Source of the DNA: Candidatus Zixiibacteriota bacterium
Lineage (GTDB): Bacteria > Zixibacteria > MSB-5A5 > WJJR01 > JAJRUJ01
Assembly: GCA_020051695.1 (NCBI GenBank)
Contig: JAGVQM010000033.1
Location: forward strand, 1-47,754
Direction of reading: 5' to 3'
Length of the DNA stretch: 47,754 bases
This document shows positions 7,559-16,146 of the stretch, piece by piece; within the stretch, counting starts at the first letter, position 1; each line of letters starts with the position of its first letter. The position numbers and the translations under genes were made by a program. The notes under the pieces were generated by a model. It was not told the DNA's origin, made no database searches, and saw only the letters and a list, made by a program, of their open reading frames with translations.

Positions 7559-9638
7559 CATGGATAAAATGAGACCGCCCAGTCAATCCGACCGGCCGCC
7601 GCGGCGGCCGCCGCGGCGCCTTAACGACCCCGGCGGCAAGGGCACACCGGGATTCAACTGGAAACGCAGTTCGCGGACCGGGCTGTTCTGGATTGCCCTG
7701 ATCATCCTGGCTGTGCTGGCGATGCAGGCGCTTTCGGCGACCAAAGTTGAATATACCGAGATCAACTATACAGATTTCATCCAGCAGCTGGACGCCGATA
7801 ATGTCGCCAAGGTCACGTTCCTTGAACGCTGGCTGCAGGGTGAATTGATTACGGCCCTGCAGAACGACCCCGGGAAAAAACCGTCGCAGTATCGGCATTT
7901 CAAGTTCCTGATCCCGCCGGTGCCCAACAAGCTGCTGGAACGGCTCGAGGAACACAATGTCGAAATCGCCGCCGAGACCGAAGGAGTCAATTGGACCCAG
8001 ATCATCTTCACCATCGGCCCGTGGATTTTATTAATGGCGTTTTTCTGGCTGTTCATGTTCCGCCAGATGCAGGGCGGCGGGACCAAGGGGATCTTCTCTT
8101 TCGGCAAGAGCCGCGCCAAATTGCTGGCCGAAGACCGGCCCAAGGTCACTTTCGCCGATGTGGCCGGGGCCGAGGAAGCCAAAGTCGAACTATCCGAAAT
8201 CATCGAATTCCTTAAAGACCCTGGCAAGTTCCAGAAACTCGGCGGCAAGATCCCCAAAGGCGCTTTATTGCTGGGCGCGCCGGGCACGGGCAAGACGCTG
8301 ATGGCGCGTGCTGTGGCCGGGGAGGCCGGGGTGCCGTTTTTCTCGATGAGTGGGTCCGATTTTGTCGAGATGTTCGTCGGGGTCGGCGCTTCCCGCGTGC
8401 GTGACCTGTTCGACCAGGGCAAGCGGCACGCGCCCTGCATCATCTTTATCGATGAAATCGATGCCGTCGGCCGGCACCGTGGCGCGGGTCTGGGCGGCGG
8501 ACACGATGAGCGGGAACAGACGTTAAACCAACTCCTCGTGGAAATGGACGGTTTCGAGTCCAACGACGGGGTCATCCTGATTGCCGCCACCAACCGCCCC
8601 GATGTCCTTGACCCCGCATTATTGCGGCCGGGGCGGTTTGACCGCCAGATTGTCGTGGATTCGCCGGACGTCAAGGGGCGCGAGGGTATCCTGCGCGTGC
8701 ATACGCGAAAGATCACTCTCGCTGATGAAGTCGATCTGTCGATCCTGGCCCGGGGGACCCCTGGTCTGTCCGGCGCCGATATTGCCAATTTGGTCAACGA
8801 AGCGGCCTTGCTGGCCGCCCGGCGCGATCATGACCAGGTCATGGTTATCGATTTCGAGGACGCCAAGGACAAAGTCATGATGGGCACCGAACGGCGTTCG
8901 CTGGTCATCCCGGAAGAAGAGAAAAAATCGACCGCCTATCACGAGGCGGGGCACACCCTGTGCGGCAAACTGCTGCCGGATACCGATCCGGTGCACAAGG
9001 TGACGATCATCCCGCGCGGCATGGCCCTGGGACTGACCAGTTTCCTGCCGATCGATGAGCGCCACTCTCATTCCCGGAAGTATCTTGAATCGGTGCTGGT
9101 CTTCATGATGGGCGGGCGTGTCGCGGAAAAGCTGGTGTTCGACCACTACACAACCGGCGCGGGAAACGACCTCGAGCGGGCTACCGTGCTGGCGCGCAAG
9201 ATGGTCTGCGAGTGGGGCATGTCCGATAAAATCGGACCGTTAACCTACGGCAAAAAGGAAGAGGAAATTTTCCTCGGCCGCGAGATCTCGCAGCGCCGTG
9301 ATTATTCTGAACGCACAGCCCAGCTGATCGATGAAGAGGTTTCCCGGATTATTCATGTGGCCGAATCAAAAGCCCGGGAACTGATCGAAAACAATTTCGA
9401 CAAACTTCGGATGATCGCCGACGCCCTCCGGGAATTTGAAATCCTTGACGGCAACGAGATTGACATCATCATGAGAGGGGAAAAACTGGAAGACCGGATC
9501 CAGAAGAAAAACAACGAGGCGCAGAAAGAACCGGCCGCCGGCGGCGAAAAGAAAAAGTCGCCGGGAAAACAGGTTGCGCCGAACCTCGATCAGATCGGCC
9601 GGGCGGACGCGAAGCAGGCCGATCCCAGCCGGGGATGA
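7551..9638 (+). CDS. ftsH: ATP-dependent zinc metalloprotease FtsH
   Basis: A membrane-bound AAA protease that degrades misfolded membrane proteins and short-lived regulators. From ATG 7551 the protein has 695 residues. There is a first membrane helix near 35-55, a periplasmic segment, a second helix near 150-175, the AAA module with Walker A GAPGTGKT at 242-249, Walker B IIFIDEID and the second region of homology, then the zinc site HEAGH at 464-468. The tail is rich in lysine and glutamate. Other possible starts are 7560 and 7569; all lie in the overlap with hpt, where no single ribosome site decides. The longer frame back to 7488 is only read-through of hpt. Confidence 0.96.
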   Translation: MDNMDKMRPPSQSDRPPRRPPRRLNDPGGKGTPGFNWKRSSRTGLFWIALIILAVLAMQALSATKVEYTEINYTDFIQQLDADNVAKVTFLERWLQGELITALQNDPGKKPSQYRHFKFLIPPVPNKLLERLEEHNVEIAAETEGVNWTQIIFTIGPWILLMAFFWLFMFRQMQGGGTKGIFSFGKSRAKLLAEDRPKVTFADVAGAEEAKVELSEIIEFLKDPGKFQKLGGKIPKGALLLGAPGTGKTLMARAVAGEAGVPFFSMSGSDFVEMFVGVGASRVRDLFDQGKRHAPCIIFIDEIDAVGRHRGAGLGGGHDEREQTLNQLLVEMDGFESNDGVILIAATNRPDVLDPALLRPGRFDRQIVVDSPDVKGREGILRVHTRKITLADEVDLSILARGTPGLSGADIANLVNEAALLAARRDHDQVMVIDFEDAKDKVMMGTERRSLVIPEEEKKSTAYHEAGHTLCGKLLPDTDPVHKVTIIPRGMALGLTSFLPIDERHSHSRKYLESVLVFMMGGRVAEKLVFDHYTTGAGNDLERATVLARKMVCEWGMSDKIGPLTYGKKEEEIFLGREISQRRDYSERTAQLIDEEVSRIIHVAESKARELIENNFDKLRMIADALREFEILDGNEIDIIMRGEKLEDRIQKKNNEAQKEPAAGGEKKKSPGKQVAPNLDQIGRADAKQADPSRG

Positions 9639-9647
9639 CGAGGTCTG

Positions 9648-10541
9648 ATGATCGTGGAATCGACCGTGGCAACAACTCGGCATCATGAGACGATTACGAT
9701 AGGTGCACAGACGATAACCCTGCCGGCGCGGCCGCTGGTCATGGGGATTGTCAATATTACCCCCGATTCGTTTTCGGACGGGGGTGTTTTTTTTGCCCCG
9801 GAAAAAGCTGTCGCGCATGTGCGGCGGCTGGTCGACGAGGGCGCCGAACTGATCGATATCGGCGGAGAGTCGAGCCGTCCCGGCGCCGAACCGGTCGATA
9901 TCGGCGAGGAATGGCGGCGGATCGGCCCGGTACTCTCGCGGGTGACGGGGACTTCGCCCGTCCCGATTTCGGTGGACACTTATAAAGCTGAAATCGCGCG
10001 CCGCGCGCTGGACAGCGGCGCATCGGTCATCAACGATATTTCGGCATTGCGTTTTGACCCCGAGATGGCGGCGGTCGTCGGCCGTGGGGGCGCCTCGGTG
10101 GTCTTGATGCACATGCAGGGGACCCCGCGCAGCATGCAACAGCATCCGGCATATGCCGATGTCATGGGTGAAATTGTCGCCTTCCTGAACGAACGGATCG
10201 CCGCTGCGCAGGACGCCGGCATACCGCATGAGAAAATAATCGTCGATCCCGGTATCGGGTTCGGCAAAACCCTGGGCCATAATTTGCAGATATTGCAACG
10301 GATGGCCGAACTGGCGGGCACCGGTTGCCCCGTGCTGCTCGGCGCCTCGCGCAAGTCGTTTATCGGCCGGATTTCCGGAGTTACCGGGGAGTACCGGCTG
10401 CCCGGGTCACTGGCTGCCGTTGTGCTGGCCGCCCGGGCCGGAGTGCGAATCGTCCGAGTGCATGACGTGCAGGCCACACGCCGGGCCCTTGAGGTGTGTG
10501 CGGCGGTGGCGGAGCCCGACGTGTGGGCGGATAATACGTGA
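9648..10541 (+). CDS. folP: Dihydropteroate synthase
   Basis: A folate-pathway enzyme condensing para-aminobenzoate with dihydropterin pyrophosphate. The signature NITPDSFSDGG is at residues 36-46, followed by DIGGESSRPGA, VSVDTYK-like and DPGIGFGKT. The length (297 residues) is slightly longer than typical because of the N-terminal 25 residues; a later start is possible. It follows ftsH by nine bases and precedes cdaA by ten, so it belongs to the same operon. Confidence 0.94.
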   Translation: MIVESTVATTRHHETITIGAQTITLPARPLVMGIVNITPDSFSDGGVFFAPEKAVAHVRRLVDEGAELIDIGGESSRPGAEPVDIGEEWRRIGPVLSRVTGTSPVPISVDTYKAEIARRALDSGASVINDISALRFDPEMAAVVGRGGASVVLMHMQGTPRSMQQHPAYADVMGEIVAFLNERIAAAQDAGIPHEKIIVDPGIGFGKTLGHNLQILQRMAELAGTGCPVLLGASRKSFIGRISGVTGEYRLPGSLAAVVLAARAGVRIVRVHDVQATRRALEVCAAVAEPDVWADNT

Positions 10542-10551
10542 GTTAATCGGC

Positions 10552-11310
10552 ATGGACTTGTTCCGTATCGGGTTTATCACCTTCGGCGCAGTTGATGTGA
10601 TCGATGTGGCGGTCGTGTCGTTTGTTTTTTATAAGCTGCTGTCGTTGATGAAAGGCACGCGCTCGGCGCAGATCGCGATCGGCCTGGTCCTGGTGTTTGT
10701 GGCCTCGCTGTTGTCTTTCTGGTTCCAGCTGGACGCGGTGATGTGGATGTTTTCCAATCTGGCCACTGTCGGATTCATCGTGCTGGTGATTGTTTTCCAG
10801 CCCGAATTGCGTTCGGCGCTGGCGCGGATCGGGCATTCGCGCCTTGTCCGCATGTTTTTCGATATCGAAGAACTGCGAAAAATCGACGAAATCATCAAAG
10901 CCACGACCCGGCTGGCCGAATTGAAATACGGCGGTTTGCTCGTCCTCGAACGGAATGTCGGCCTGAAAAACATTATTGAAACCGGCGAGCCGCTCAAATC
11001 TCAATTGTCGGCGGAGCTGCTGGTCACCCTGTTTACTCCCTACACGCCGCTGCATGACGGGGCGGTGATTATCCGCGCCGAATTGATCGAGGCGGCCGCC
11101 TGCACTCTGCCCATGACCAAGCAGCCGCGCTACATGCAGTTGTACGGGATGCGCCACAAAGCCGGGATCGGGGTCACCGAGGAATCCGATGCTATTGCCG
11201 TCATTATCTCCGAAGAGACCGGCGAAATTTCGCTGGCTGCCGCCGGCGTATTGTATCGTAATGTCGAAAAACTCGCCGTCAAAGACCAGTTGATCAAATT
11301 GATGAGTTGA
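10552..11310 (+). CDS. cdaA: Diadenylate cyclase CdaA (c-di-AMP synthase)
   Basis: Makes cyclic di-AMP, a messenger controlling potassium and osmotic balance, from two ATP. The 253-residue form starting at ATG 10552 has the family layout: three N-terminal membrane helices (about 12-30, 40-58, 65-83), a helical linker, then the DAC domain. The DGA motif is at 169-171. The second ATP motif reads RHK at 201-203 where the family standard is RHR; this conservative change probably preserves activity. The frame is open upstream to 10420, but that part is folP read in another frame. No glmM or cdaR follows, unlike in Firmicutes. Confidence 0.93.
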   Translation: MDLFRIGFITFGAVDVIDVAVVSFVFYKLLSLMKGTRSAQIAIGLVLVFVASLLSFWFQLDAVMWMFSNLATVGFIVLVIVFQPELRSALARIGHSRLVRMFFDIEELRKIDEIIKATTRLAELKYGGLLVLERNVGLKNIIETGEPLKSQLSAELLVTLFTPYTPLHDGAVIIRAELIEAAACTLPMTKQPRYMQLYGMRHKAGIGVTEESDAIAVIISEETGEISLAAAGVLYRNVEKLAVKDQLIKLMS

Positions 11311-11338
11311 CCGCCACGCGAATTTTCCTTTCCTGCTG

Positions 11339-11367
11339 TTGACAAAAATCGGAATACACGCATCTTG
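11339..11367 (+). promoter_or_regulatory. Candidate promoter of the SGNH/dockerin gene
   Basis: A perfect -35 TTGACA lies at 11339-11344. The -10 is weak: CATCTT or ATCTTG, 16-17 bases downstream. It lies between the cdaA stop and the start at 11405, where a new transcription unit is expected. Confidence 0.45.
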
Positions 11368-11404
11368 CAGGCAATTAACCTGAATGCCGGATCGGGGAGG
11401 AACT

Positions 11405-12433
11405 ATGAACAGCAGAGCGCGCGTCGTGTTCATGAACGTGGCTGTCGTGATGTCATGTTGGCTGTGGGGGGGGATGCCCTCATACGCCCAGGCCATTATT
11501 GCCGATCATAATGCGGTCGGGGAATTCCCCCTGATTCCGGGACCGGTGATCGAGGCCATTGGCGATAACTACGATATTTACTATGTCCATACCTCCCACG
11601 GCAGCCAGATTATGACCGGGATTTCGCAGGTGTATGACGAAGATAACTTCTATGATCCGCCGGTGTTCCACGAAGTCGGCGACGATCTGGGCCATAACGG
11701 CGACCTGACATGGGTCCCGGCCACGCGCGCGTACCTCGATGCCCATCCGGAGTGCACCATGGCCATGTTTTCCTGGTGCGGGGGTGTTTCCGATAATACC
11801 GAGGAAGGGATCAACATTTACCTCGAGGCCATGGAAACCCTCGAAGCCGATTACCCGGGGGTGGTTTTTATCTATATGACCGGACATCTGGACGGCACCG
11901 GTCCCGAGGGCAACCTTTACATCCGCAACAACCAGATCCGGGAGTATTGCGCGGCCCACGACAAGATACTTTTCGATTTTGCCGATATCGAAAGCTACGA
12001 CCCCGGCGGCATCTGGTATCCGTATGAGACCGACGCCTGCGGCTGGTGCGAGACCTGGTGTGCGGCGCATGCCGAATTCGGCTGCACGTGCGGGGAGTGT
12101 GCGCATTCCCATTGCTTCAATTGTTATCAGAAGGGGAAAGCGTGGTGGTGGATGATGGCGCGGGTTTCCGGCTGGACCTCCTCCGGCTGTAACTGTGGGG
12201 CAAAAGGCGACATGGACGGCAGCGGCACGGCCAATCCCGTAGATGTGGCTTATCTGGTTAATTATGTCTATAAAAGTCTGGATGCCCTGGTCGATCCGCC
12301 GAATTGCGCTTTCCCCGCTGGAGATGTAGATTGCGGCGGCCAGATTACCCCGTTGGACGTGGCGTTTCTGGTCAAGCTGGTGTACACCAGCCAGGATGCG
12401 CTGTGCAGCGGCTGTAATCCACCGCCACGATAA
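11405..12433 (+). CDS. Secreted SGNH-hydrolase-like protein with dockerin-like tail
   Basis: A 342-residue exported protein starting at ATG 11405, with GGGGAGG in front. A signal peptide with cleavage after about SYAQA is clear. Residues about 30-255 look like an SGNH/GDSL-type hydrolase fold (YVHTSHGSQI near the start, MFSWCGGVSDNTEEG in the middle, a TGHLDGTG strand), though I cannot assign the catalytic residues with certainty. The segment is rich in Cys, Trp and His (ACGWCETWC, ECAHSHCFNC), perhaps binding metal or forming disulfides. Residues about 262-335 hold two dockerin-like calcium repeats, GDMDGSGTANPVDVAYLV and GDVDCGGQITPLDVAFLV. No cohesin is encoded nearby. The domain may stabilise the protein or anchor it to partners elsewhere. 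Confidence 0.75.
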   Translation: MNSRARVVFMNVAVVMSCWLWGGMPSYAQAIIADHNAVGEFPLIPGPVIEAIGDNYDIYYVHTSHGSQIMTGISQVYDEDNFYDPPVFHEVGDDLGHNGDLTWVPATRAYLDAHPECTMAMFSWCGGVSDNTEEGINIYLEAMETLEADYPGVVFIYMTGHLDGTGPEGNLYIRNNQIREYCAAHDKILFDFADIESYDPGGIWYPYETDACGWCETWCAAHAEFGCTCGECAHSHCFNCYQKGKAWWWMMARVSGWTSSGCNCGAKGDMDGSGTANPVDVAYLVNYVYKSLDALVDPPNCAFPAGDVDCGGQITPLDVAFLVKLVYTSQDALCSGCNPPPR

Positions 12434-12461
12434 AAAATCCAAAAATTCAGGGGAAATATGC

Positions 12462-12489
12462 TTGCGCCTCCGGTGATTGTGATTATTAT
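12462..12489 (+). promoter_or_regulatory. Candidate promoter of the orphan small transcription unit
   Basis: TTGCGC at 12462-12467 and TATTAT at 12484-12489 are separated by 16 bases. Transcription would start near 12496, only a few bases before a very strong ribosome-binding site. Confidence 0.45.
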
Positions 12490-12517
12490 GCCGGTACAGC
12501 GGAAAGGAGGTGGTCGG

Positions 12518-12553
12518 ATGAACATAGACTTAGCTGAGGTGGCTGATACTTAG
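12518..12553 (+). CDS. Possible 11-residue peptide MNIDLAEVADT
   Basis: An ATG seven bases after GGAGG inside an unusually long SD match opens a frame of eleven codons ending in TAG. The acidic peptide resembles no leader peptide I know: it has no run of a single amino acid that would suggest attenuation. Initiation is likely if the region is transcribed. Whether the peptide matters or only the act of ribosome binding does cannot be told from sequence. Confidence 0.35.
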   Translation: MNIDLAEVADT

Positions 12554-12610
12554 CAGGCCCTCGAATCAATATTGGTTGGGGTTTGTTAAGTAAATCCCAA
12601 CAGTTTACCG

Positions 12611-12646
12611 ACCCGGCGGGCCATGACGGCTCGCCGGGTTTTGTTA
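12611..12646 (+). terminator. Rho-independent terminator
   Basis: An 8-bp stem ACCCGGCG/CGCCGGGT at 12611-12618/12632-12639 is followed by TTTTGTTAT. It closes the small transcription unit. Confidence 0.75.
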
Positions 12647-12953
12647 TCGATAGACATTGCCGGAACCGCTGAACGGGTGGCATGGTCTTACCAAACGAAA
12701 AGGGAGCACCGTGGGCAAGGGGATACGCTGCTGCAGCTTAAGTACTGATCAGCACCACTAGTCGCCGCTTTATGCGGTGTTGACTGTTTTGGGAATGAAA
12801 AACGAGTTTCCAATCCAACTTTAAATAAACCACAGATTTACGCCGATTAAGTCATTAGGGGGGTTTCTTGTCCGTGGACCCACAATATAATTTTACGATT
12901 TCTGCGTAAACTGTTTGGAGATTGGGCGTTAATTGCTATATTTGTCCCGTGGT
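12647..12953. other. Non-coding gap before the GH116 gene
   Basis: No gene is visible. A small hairpin CCGC/GCGG at 12765-12777 flanked by AGTC/GACT and followed by GTTTT could be a weak second terminator. A perfect TATAAT at 12886-12891 is a plausible -10 for the GH116 gene, but the -35 is poor (TTTCTT, 16 bases upstream). I compared the 12660-12790 part with riboswitch consensus patterns I know and saw no match. Confidence 0.5.
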
Positions 12954-15900
12954 ATGTACCGTCGTGCTACCCGCCTGTGCATGGAGGTAGGTTTGGCAGG
13001 GACGTGGTGTAAGATCGGCTTTCGGGTATCGGGATTTCTCGTATTATTGGTGTTGTCCGTGACCTTTATGGGGGGAGATTCTCCCTCCACGCAGCTTGCG
13101 GCCGACAGCGCCCCGATCCCCTTCGAACCAGTGCATGTGTTCCCCGGGAACGACAATCACGCGTTTCCCGAGGATTTCACGTTGCCGCGCGGGGCCTGGC
13201 AGCGGGCCATTGGTGATGTTCCCTGGCCGCGCATGAGCAGTGACCCCAACCGGGGGATTGTCATCGGTGGTTTCGGCGCCGGTGCGTTTATGTACAACCT
13301 CAGCGGCTCGTTCGGTCCCTGGGCCGATGAAGTCGGGGAATACAGCTCGCAGCGCCTGGGCGGCGCCGCGTTTCATATTTTTGAGCGGCTTGGTGAGGGC
13401 AGCATGACCCGCTGTCTGTCCGCCGACACCATGATGTTGCCCGCCTGGGAGCAGATCGCGGTCGGCGACGGCATGTATTATGCCCTGCACCCGAAAGGGT
13501 GGTGCGAGTACAGCTGTTTCTCGACCGATATTCGCTCGACTTTCTACAGCCCGATCTTGGCCAACAATTACCGTGAGACATCATTCCCCGTCGGGGTCTG
13601 GCAATACGCCTTCAATAACCCGACGGGCGACACGGCGTTTATCTCGGTGATGCTCACTTGGCCGCACCCGCCGTTCAGCGGCGGCAGGCAGGTCCGCACC
13701 GGGTATTTCAATACGCTGCATGTCTCTCCCGGCAAAATCGGGATTGTCATGAAAGCCGACGATGCGGCCAATACCCCGGAGACCCAGAAATCCGAATGGT
13801 GCATTGCCACCGAACAGGGATCCGGGGCCGTGGTTTCGTACGCCACATGGAACGGCACGGGGGACGGCAGTGACATCTGGAACGGGTTTGCGGATGACGG
13901 CGTCCTTTCCAATGTGATCAATCCCTTTGCCTCGGCGGCAGCGCTGGCGGTCAAGGTAACTGTCCCGCCGGGCCAGACCAAGACTGTCCCCATCATCGTT
14001 TCCTGGGATTTCCCCGTTGTTGAATTCAAGAGTGCCTACGACGGCGGCCGCAGCACCCAGTGGTGGAAGCGGTATTGCGAATATTTCGATACACTCAGCG
14101 ACAATTCCTTTGCCGTCGCCGCCGAAGCGCTTGACAGCAGCGACACCTGGTCCGAGCGCATCGACGAATGGATGGCGCCTTATATCTCCGACCCGCGCTA
14201 TCCCGACTGGCTGCTGTGTGCAGCGTTTAACGAGCTATACTACAATCAATTCGGCGGCTCGTTCTGGGAGTCCGGCCTGCGCTCGGGACATGCCACCGAG
14301 TTTTTGAACCTGCATCCGGGGGACAATAAGAATTTCATTATGGAATCGCAGGCCTACACGCTTTCAGGAAACATCAGTGTCGGCCATTATAGTTCCATCG
14401 TGCATTCGGCGTTCTGGCCCGATATGGAGCATGACCTGCTCTGGTGCCACGCGGATATTATTTTGTATTGGGACGAATGTGACCGTGTCGCGCCTTATCA
14501 GACCGCTCCGGAGATCGGTGCGCCCCGCGATTACAGCAGCGATGATTCGTGTTTCATCGGCGACCCGTTTTTTGCCGTCGACCCCCATGCCTATCAGTCC
14601 CGCGCGCTCCCGTGCGAGGCCGGCGTGACCCATCTCCAGACGGAAACTTCCTCGAAGTTCATCCAGCGGTGCTGGCGGTATTATGCCCTGCATAAGGACA
14701 TCATCTTCCTGTCGTATGTCTGGCCGGCGGCCAAACGCACCTTCCAGTTCATGAAAACCTATGACTGCGAGGCCGAGCCCCGCGATTCACTTCCCGATGC
14801 GCAGGGGTACGACAATACGTACGACGGTTGGGGGATGTACGGCACGGACATGTATTCCGGCGGGTTCTGGGTCGGCGCGCTGGAGGCCCTGGATACCATG
14901 GCGGCGATCCTGGGTGATCCGATCCGTGGTGAGGTGCAGTCCTGGCTGGCAGCGGCGCGGCGTAATCTCGATGCACAGCTCTGGGATGGCGAGGGGTTGT
15001 ACTACCATATAGATACTGACAGCGACTATCCGCAGGCGGTGTTTGCCGATGCGCTGGGCGGCCAGCGGTATAACGAAGCATGGGGCCTTCCTGATATTTT
15101 GCCCCGCTGGAAAATGGATGCGCATCTGCAGAAAGTATATGACGTCTGTGTGGCGCAGAATCCGTTTTATGGCGCGCGGGTCGGGTTGATGCCCGACGGG
15201 TCGTTCGTCCCCACCGGCGATCGTGATACGCATGAATTCTGGGTGGGGTCAACCTACTATGTGGCGGCGATGATGTATCACGCCGGTCTCAGGAACGAGG
15301 CCCTGACCACCGCCTATGGCGCGTTTTACCCGGTCTTTGAAAACGAAATAACGGCGTATTGGTTCAATACTCCGGAGGCGTGGGAGGATGACGGTATCTC
15401 ACCTCGTCCGGATGCTTTTTCCCTTACCCGGCAAGCCGATCACGCGCCGGGGGAGGCACCGATCGACATGTCCGAATCCATGGCGTGGGCGGACTCCCCA
15501 CACCAGTATCAGCGGCCGCGCGCTGTCTGGGAACTGGTCTTCGAAATGGGAGTCTCCGCGCCGGAGATCCCGCTGCAGTTGAAACCGGATGATTTTGCCT
15601 ACCTCGGCGATAACACGCCGACATTTCATTGGAGCAGGACCATCGGGGTTGACGGTTCTTATATCCTGCAATGGGCGAAAAATGCGCAGTTCACCGACCA
15701 GTTACATACCGTGATGTCTCTGCCCGATACCCTGTTGCGGGTACCCGATTCTCTGGCGCTGGACAATGGGCTATGGTACTGGCGGGTGCAGGCGGTCGGC
15801 CCCTCCGGACAACAAAGCGGGTATCAGACCAATCCGTTCTCGCTGGTCATCGATGCCGGTATTCCCTGTGATTGCACGTATCTGGGTGATTGCAACGGCG

Positions 15901-16106
15901 ACGAGCAGATCAACCCCGTGGACGTGGCTTACCTTGTCCAATATGTCTATTTGAGTAAAGGCGATCCGCCCCCGGCCATCCCCAATTGCCCGGCCATCAA
16001 CGGCGATTGGGACTGCGATGATCATATTTATCCGCTGGACGTCATTATCCTAGTCAATTACGTCTTTCGCCAGTTGGGTCAGGGACCCTGTGACCCCTGT
16101 CCCTGA
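12954..16106 (+). CDS. Secreted GH116-family glycosidase with dockerin-like C-terminus
   Basis: A large exported enzyme of about 1,050 residues. A hydrophobic signal segment follows a long basic N-terminus; the start may be ATG 12954 or 12981, neither with a clear ribosome site. Residues about 75-400 fit the GH116 N-terminal beta domain (GIVIGGFGAGAF). Residues about 405-840 fit the (alpha/alpha) catalytic barrel of non-lysosomal glucosylceramidase/beta-glucosidase enzymes. By analogy with GBA2, the Glu in FNELYY (bases 14232-14234) is the likely nucleophile and the Asp of DNTYDGW (14811-14813) the acid/base. A fibronectin-III-like module (about 870-970) leads to two dockerin-like repeats (GDCNGDEQINPVDVAYLV and a degenerate second). 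The substrate is probably a beta-glucoside or beta-xyloside. Confidence 0.82.
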   Translation: MYRRATRLCMEVGLAGTWCKIGFRVSGFLVLLVLSVTFMGGDSPSTQLAADSAPIPFEPVHVFPGNDNHAFPEDFTLPRGAWQRAIGDVPWPRMSSDPNRGIVIGGFGAGAFMYNLSGSFGPWADEVGEYSSQRLGGAAFHIFERLGEGSMTRCLSADTMMLPAWEQIAVGDGMYYALHPKGWCEYSCFSTDIRSTFYSPILANNYRETSFPVGVWQYAFNNPTGDTAFISVMLTWPHPPFSGGRQVRTGYFNTLHVSPGKIGIVMKADDAANTPETQKSEWCIATEQGSGAVVSYATWNGTGDGSDIWNGFADDGVLSNVINPFASAAALAVKVTVPPGQTKTVPIIVSWDFPVVEFKSAYDGGRSTQWWKRYCEYFDTLSDNSFAVAAEALDSSDTWSERIDEWMAPYISDPRYPDWLLCAAFNELYYNQFGGSFWESGLRSGHATEFLNLHPGDNKNFIMESQAYTLSGNISVGHYSSIVHSAFWPDMEHDLLWCHADIILYWDECDRVAPYQTAPEIGAPRDYSSDDSCFIGDPFFAVDPHAYQSRALPCEAGVTHLQTETSSKFIQRCWRYYALHKDIIFLSYVWPAAKRTFQFMKTYDCEAEPRDSLPDAQGYDNTYDGWGMYGTDMYSGGFWVGALEALDTMAAILGDPIRGEVQSWLAAARRNLDAQLWDGEGLYYHIDTDSDYPQAVFADALGGQRYNEAWGLPDILPRWKMDAHLQKVYDVCVAQNPFYGARVGLMPDGSFVPTGDRDTHEFWVGSTYYVAAMMYHAGLRNEALTTAYGAFYPVFENEITAYWFNTPEAWEDDGISPRPDAFSLTRQADHAPGEAPIDMSESMAWADSPHQYQRPRAVWELVFEMGVSAPEIPLQLKPDDFAYLGDNTPTFHWSRTIGVDGSYILQWAKNAQFTDQLHTVMSLPDTLLRVPDSLALDNGLWYWRVQAVGPSGQQSGYQTNPFSLVIDAGIPCDCTYLGDCNGDEQINPVDVAYLVQYVYLSKGDPPPAIPNCPAINGDWDCDDHIYPLDVIILVNYVFRQLGQGPCDPCP

Positions 16107-16146
16107 TCTGACAAGCGTAAGTCATCGAATAATTGGTTGAGTTTAC

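Larger units (their letters stand above)
12496..12646 (+). ncRNA. Candidate small RNA / leader transcript with super-SD and two hairpins
   Basis: A self-contained unit of about 150 bases. Bases 12502-12515 (GAAAGGAGGTGGTC) can pair with the 3' tail of 16S rRNA over 14 bases with one G-U. Then follow an 11-codon reading frame (12518-12553), a 10-bp stem-loop at 12575-12584/12592-12601 with a 7-base loop, and a terminator hairpin at 12611-12639. No larger gene follows on this strand before about 12933. I recognise no known RNA family. It could be a small-protein mRNA, a leader that lost its gene, or a ribosome-titrating RNA. Existence as a transcript is inferred only from the ordered signals. 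Confidence 0.45.

Noticed and set aside
10420-10551. Upstream extension of cdaA
   Set aside because: It lies inside the folP gene in another frame, and the normal CdaA N-terminus starts at 10552.
12660-12790. Possible riboswitch or structured RNA
   Set aside because: Several short palindromes tempted me, but no consensus of a riboswitch class I know matches and no consistent fold emerged by eye.
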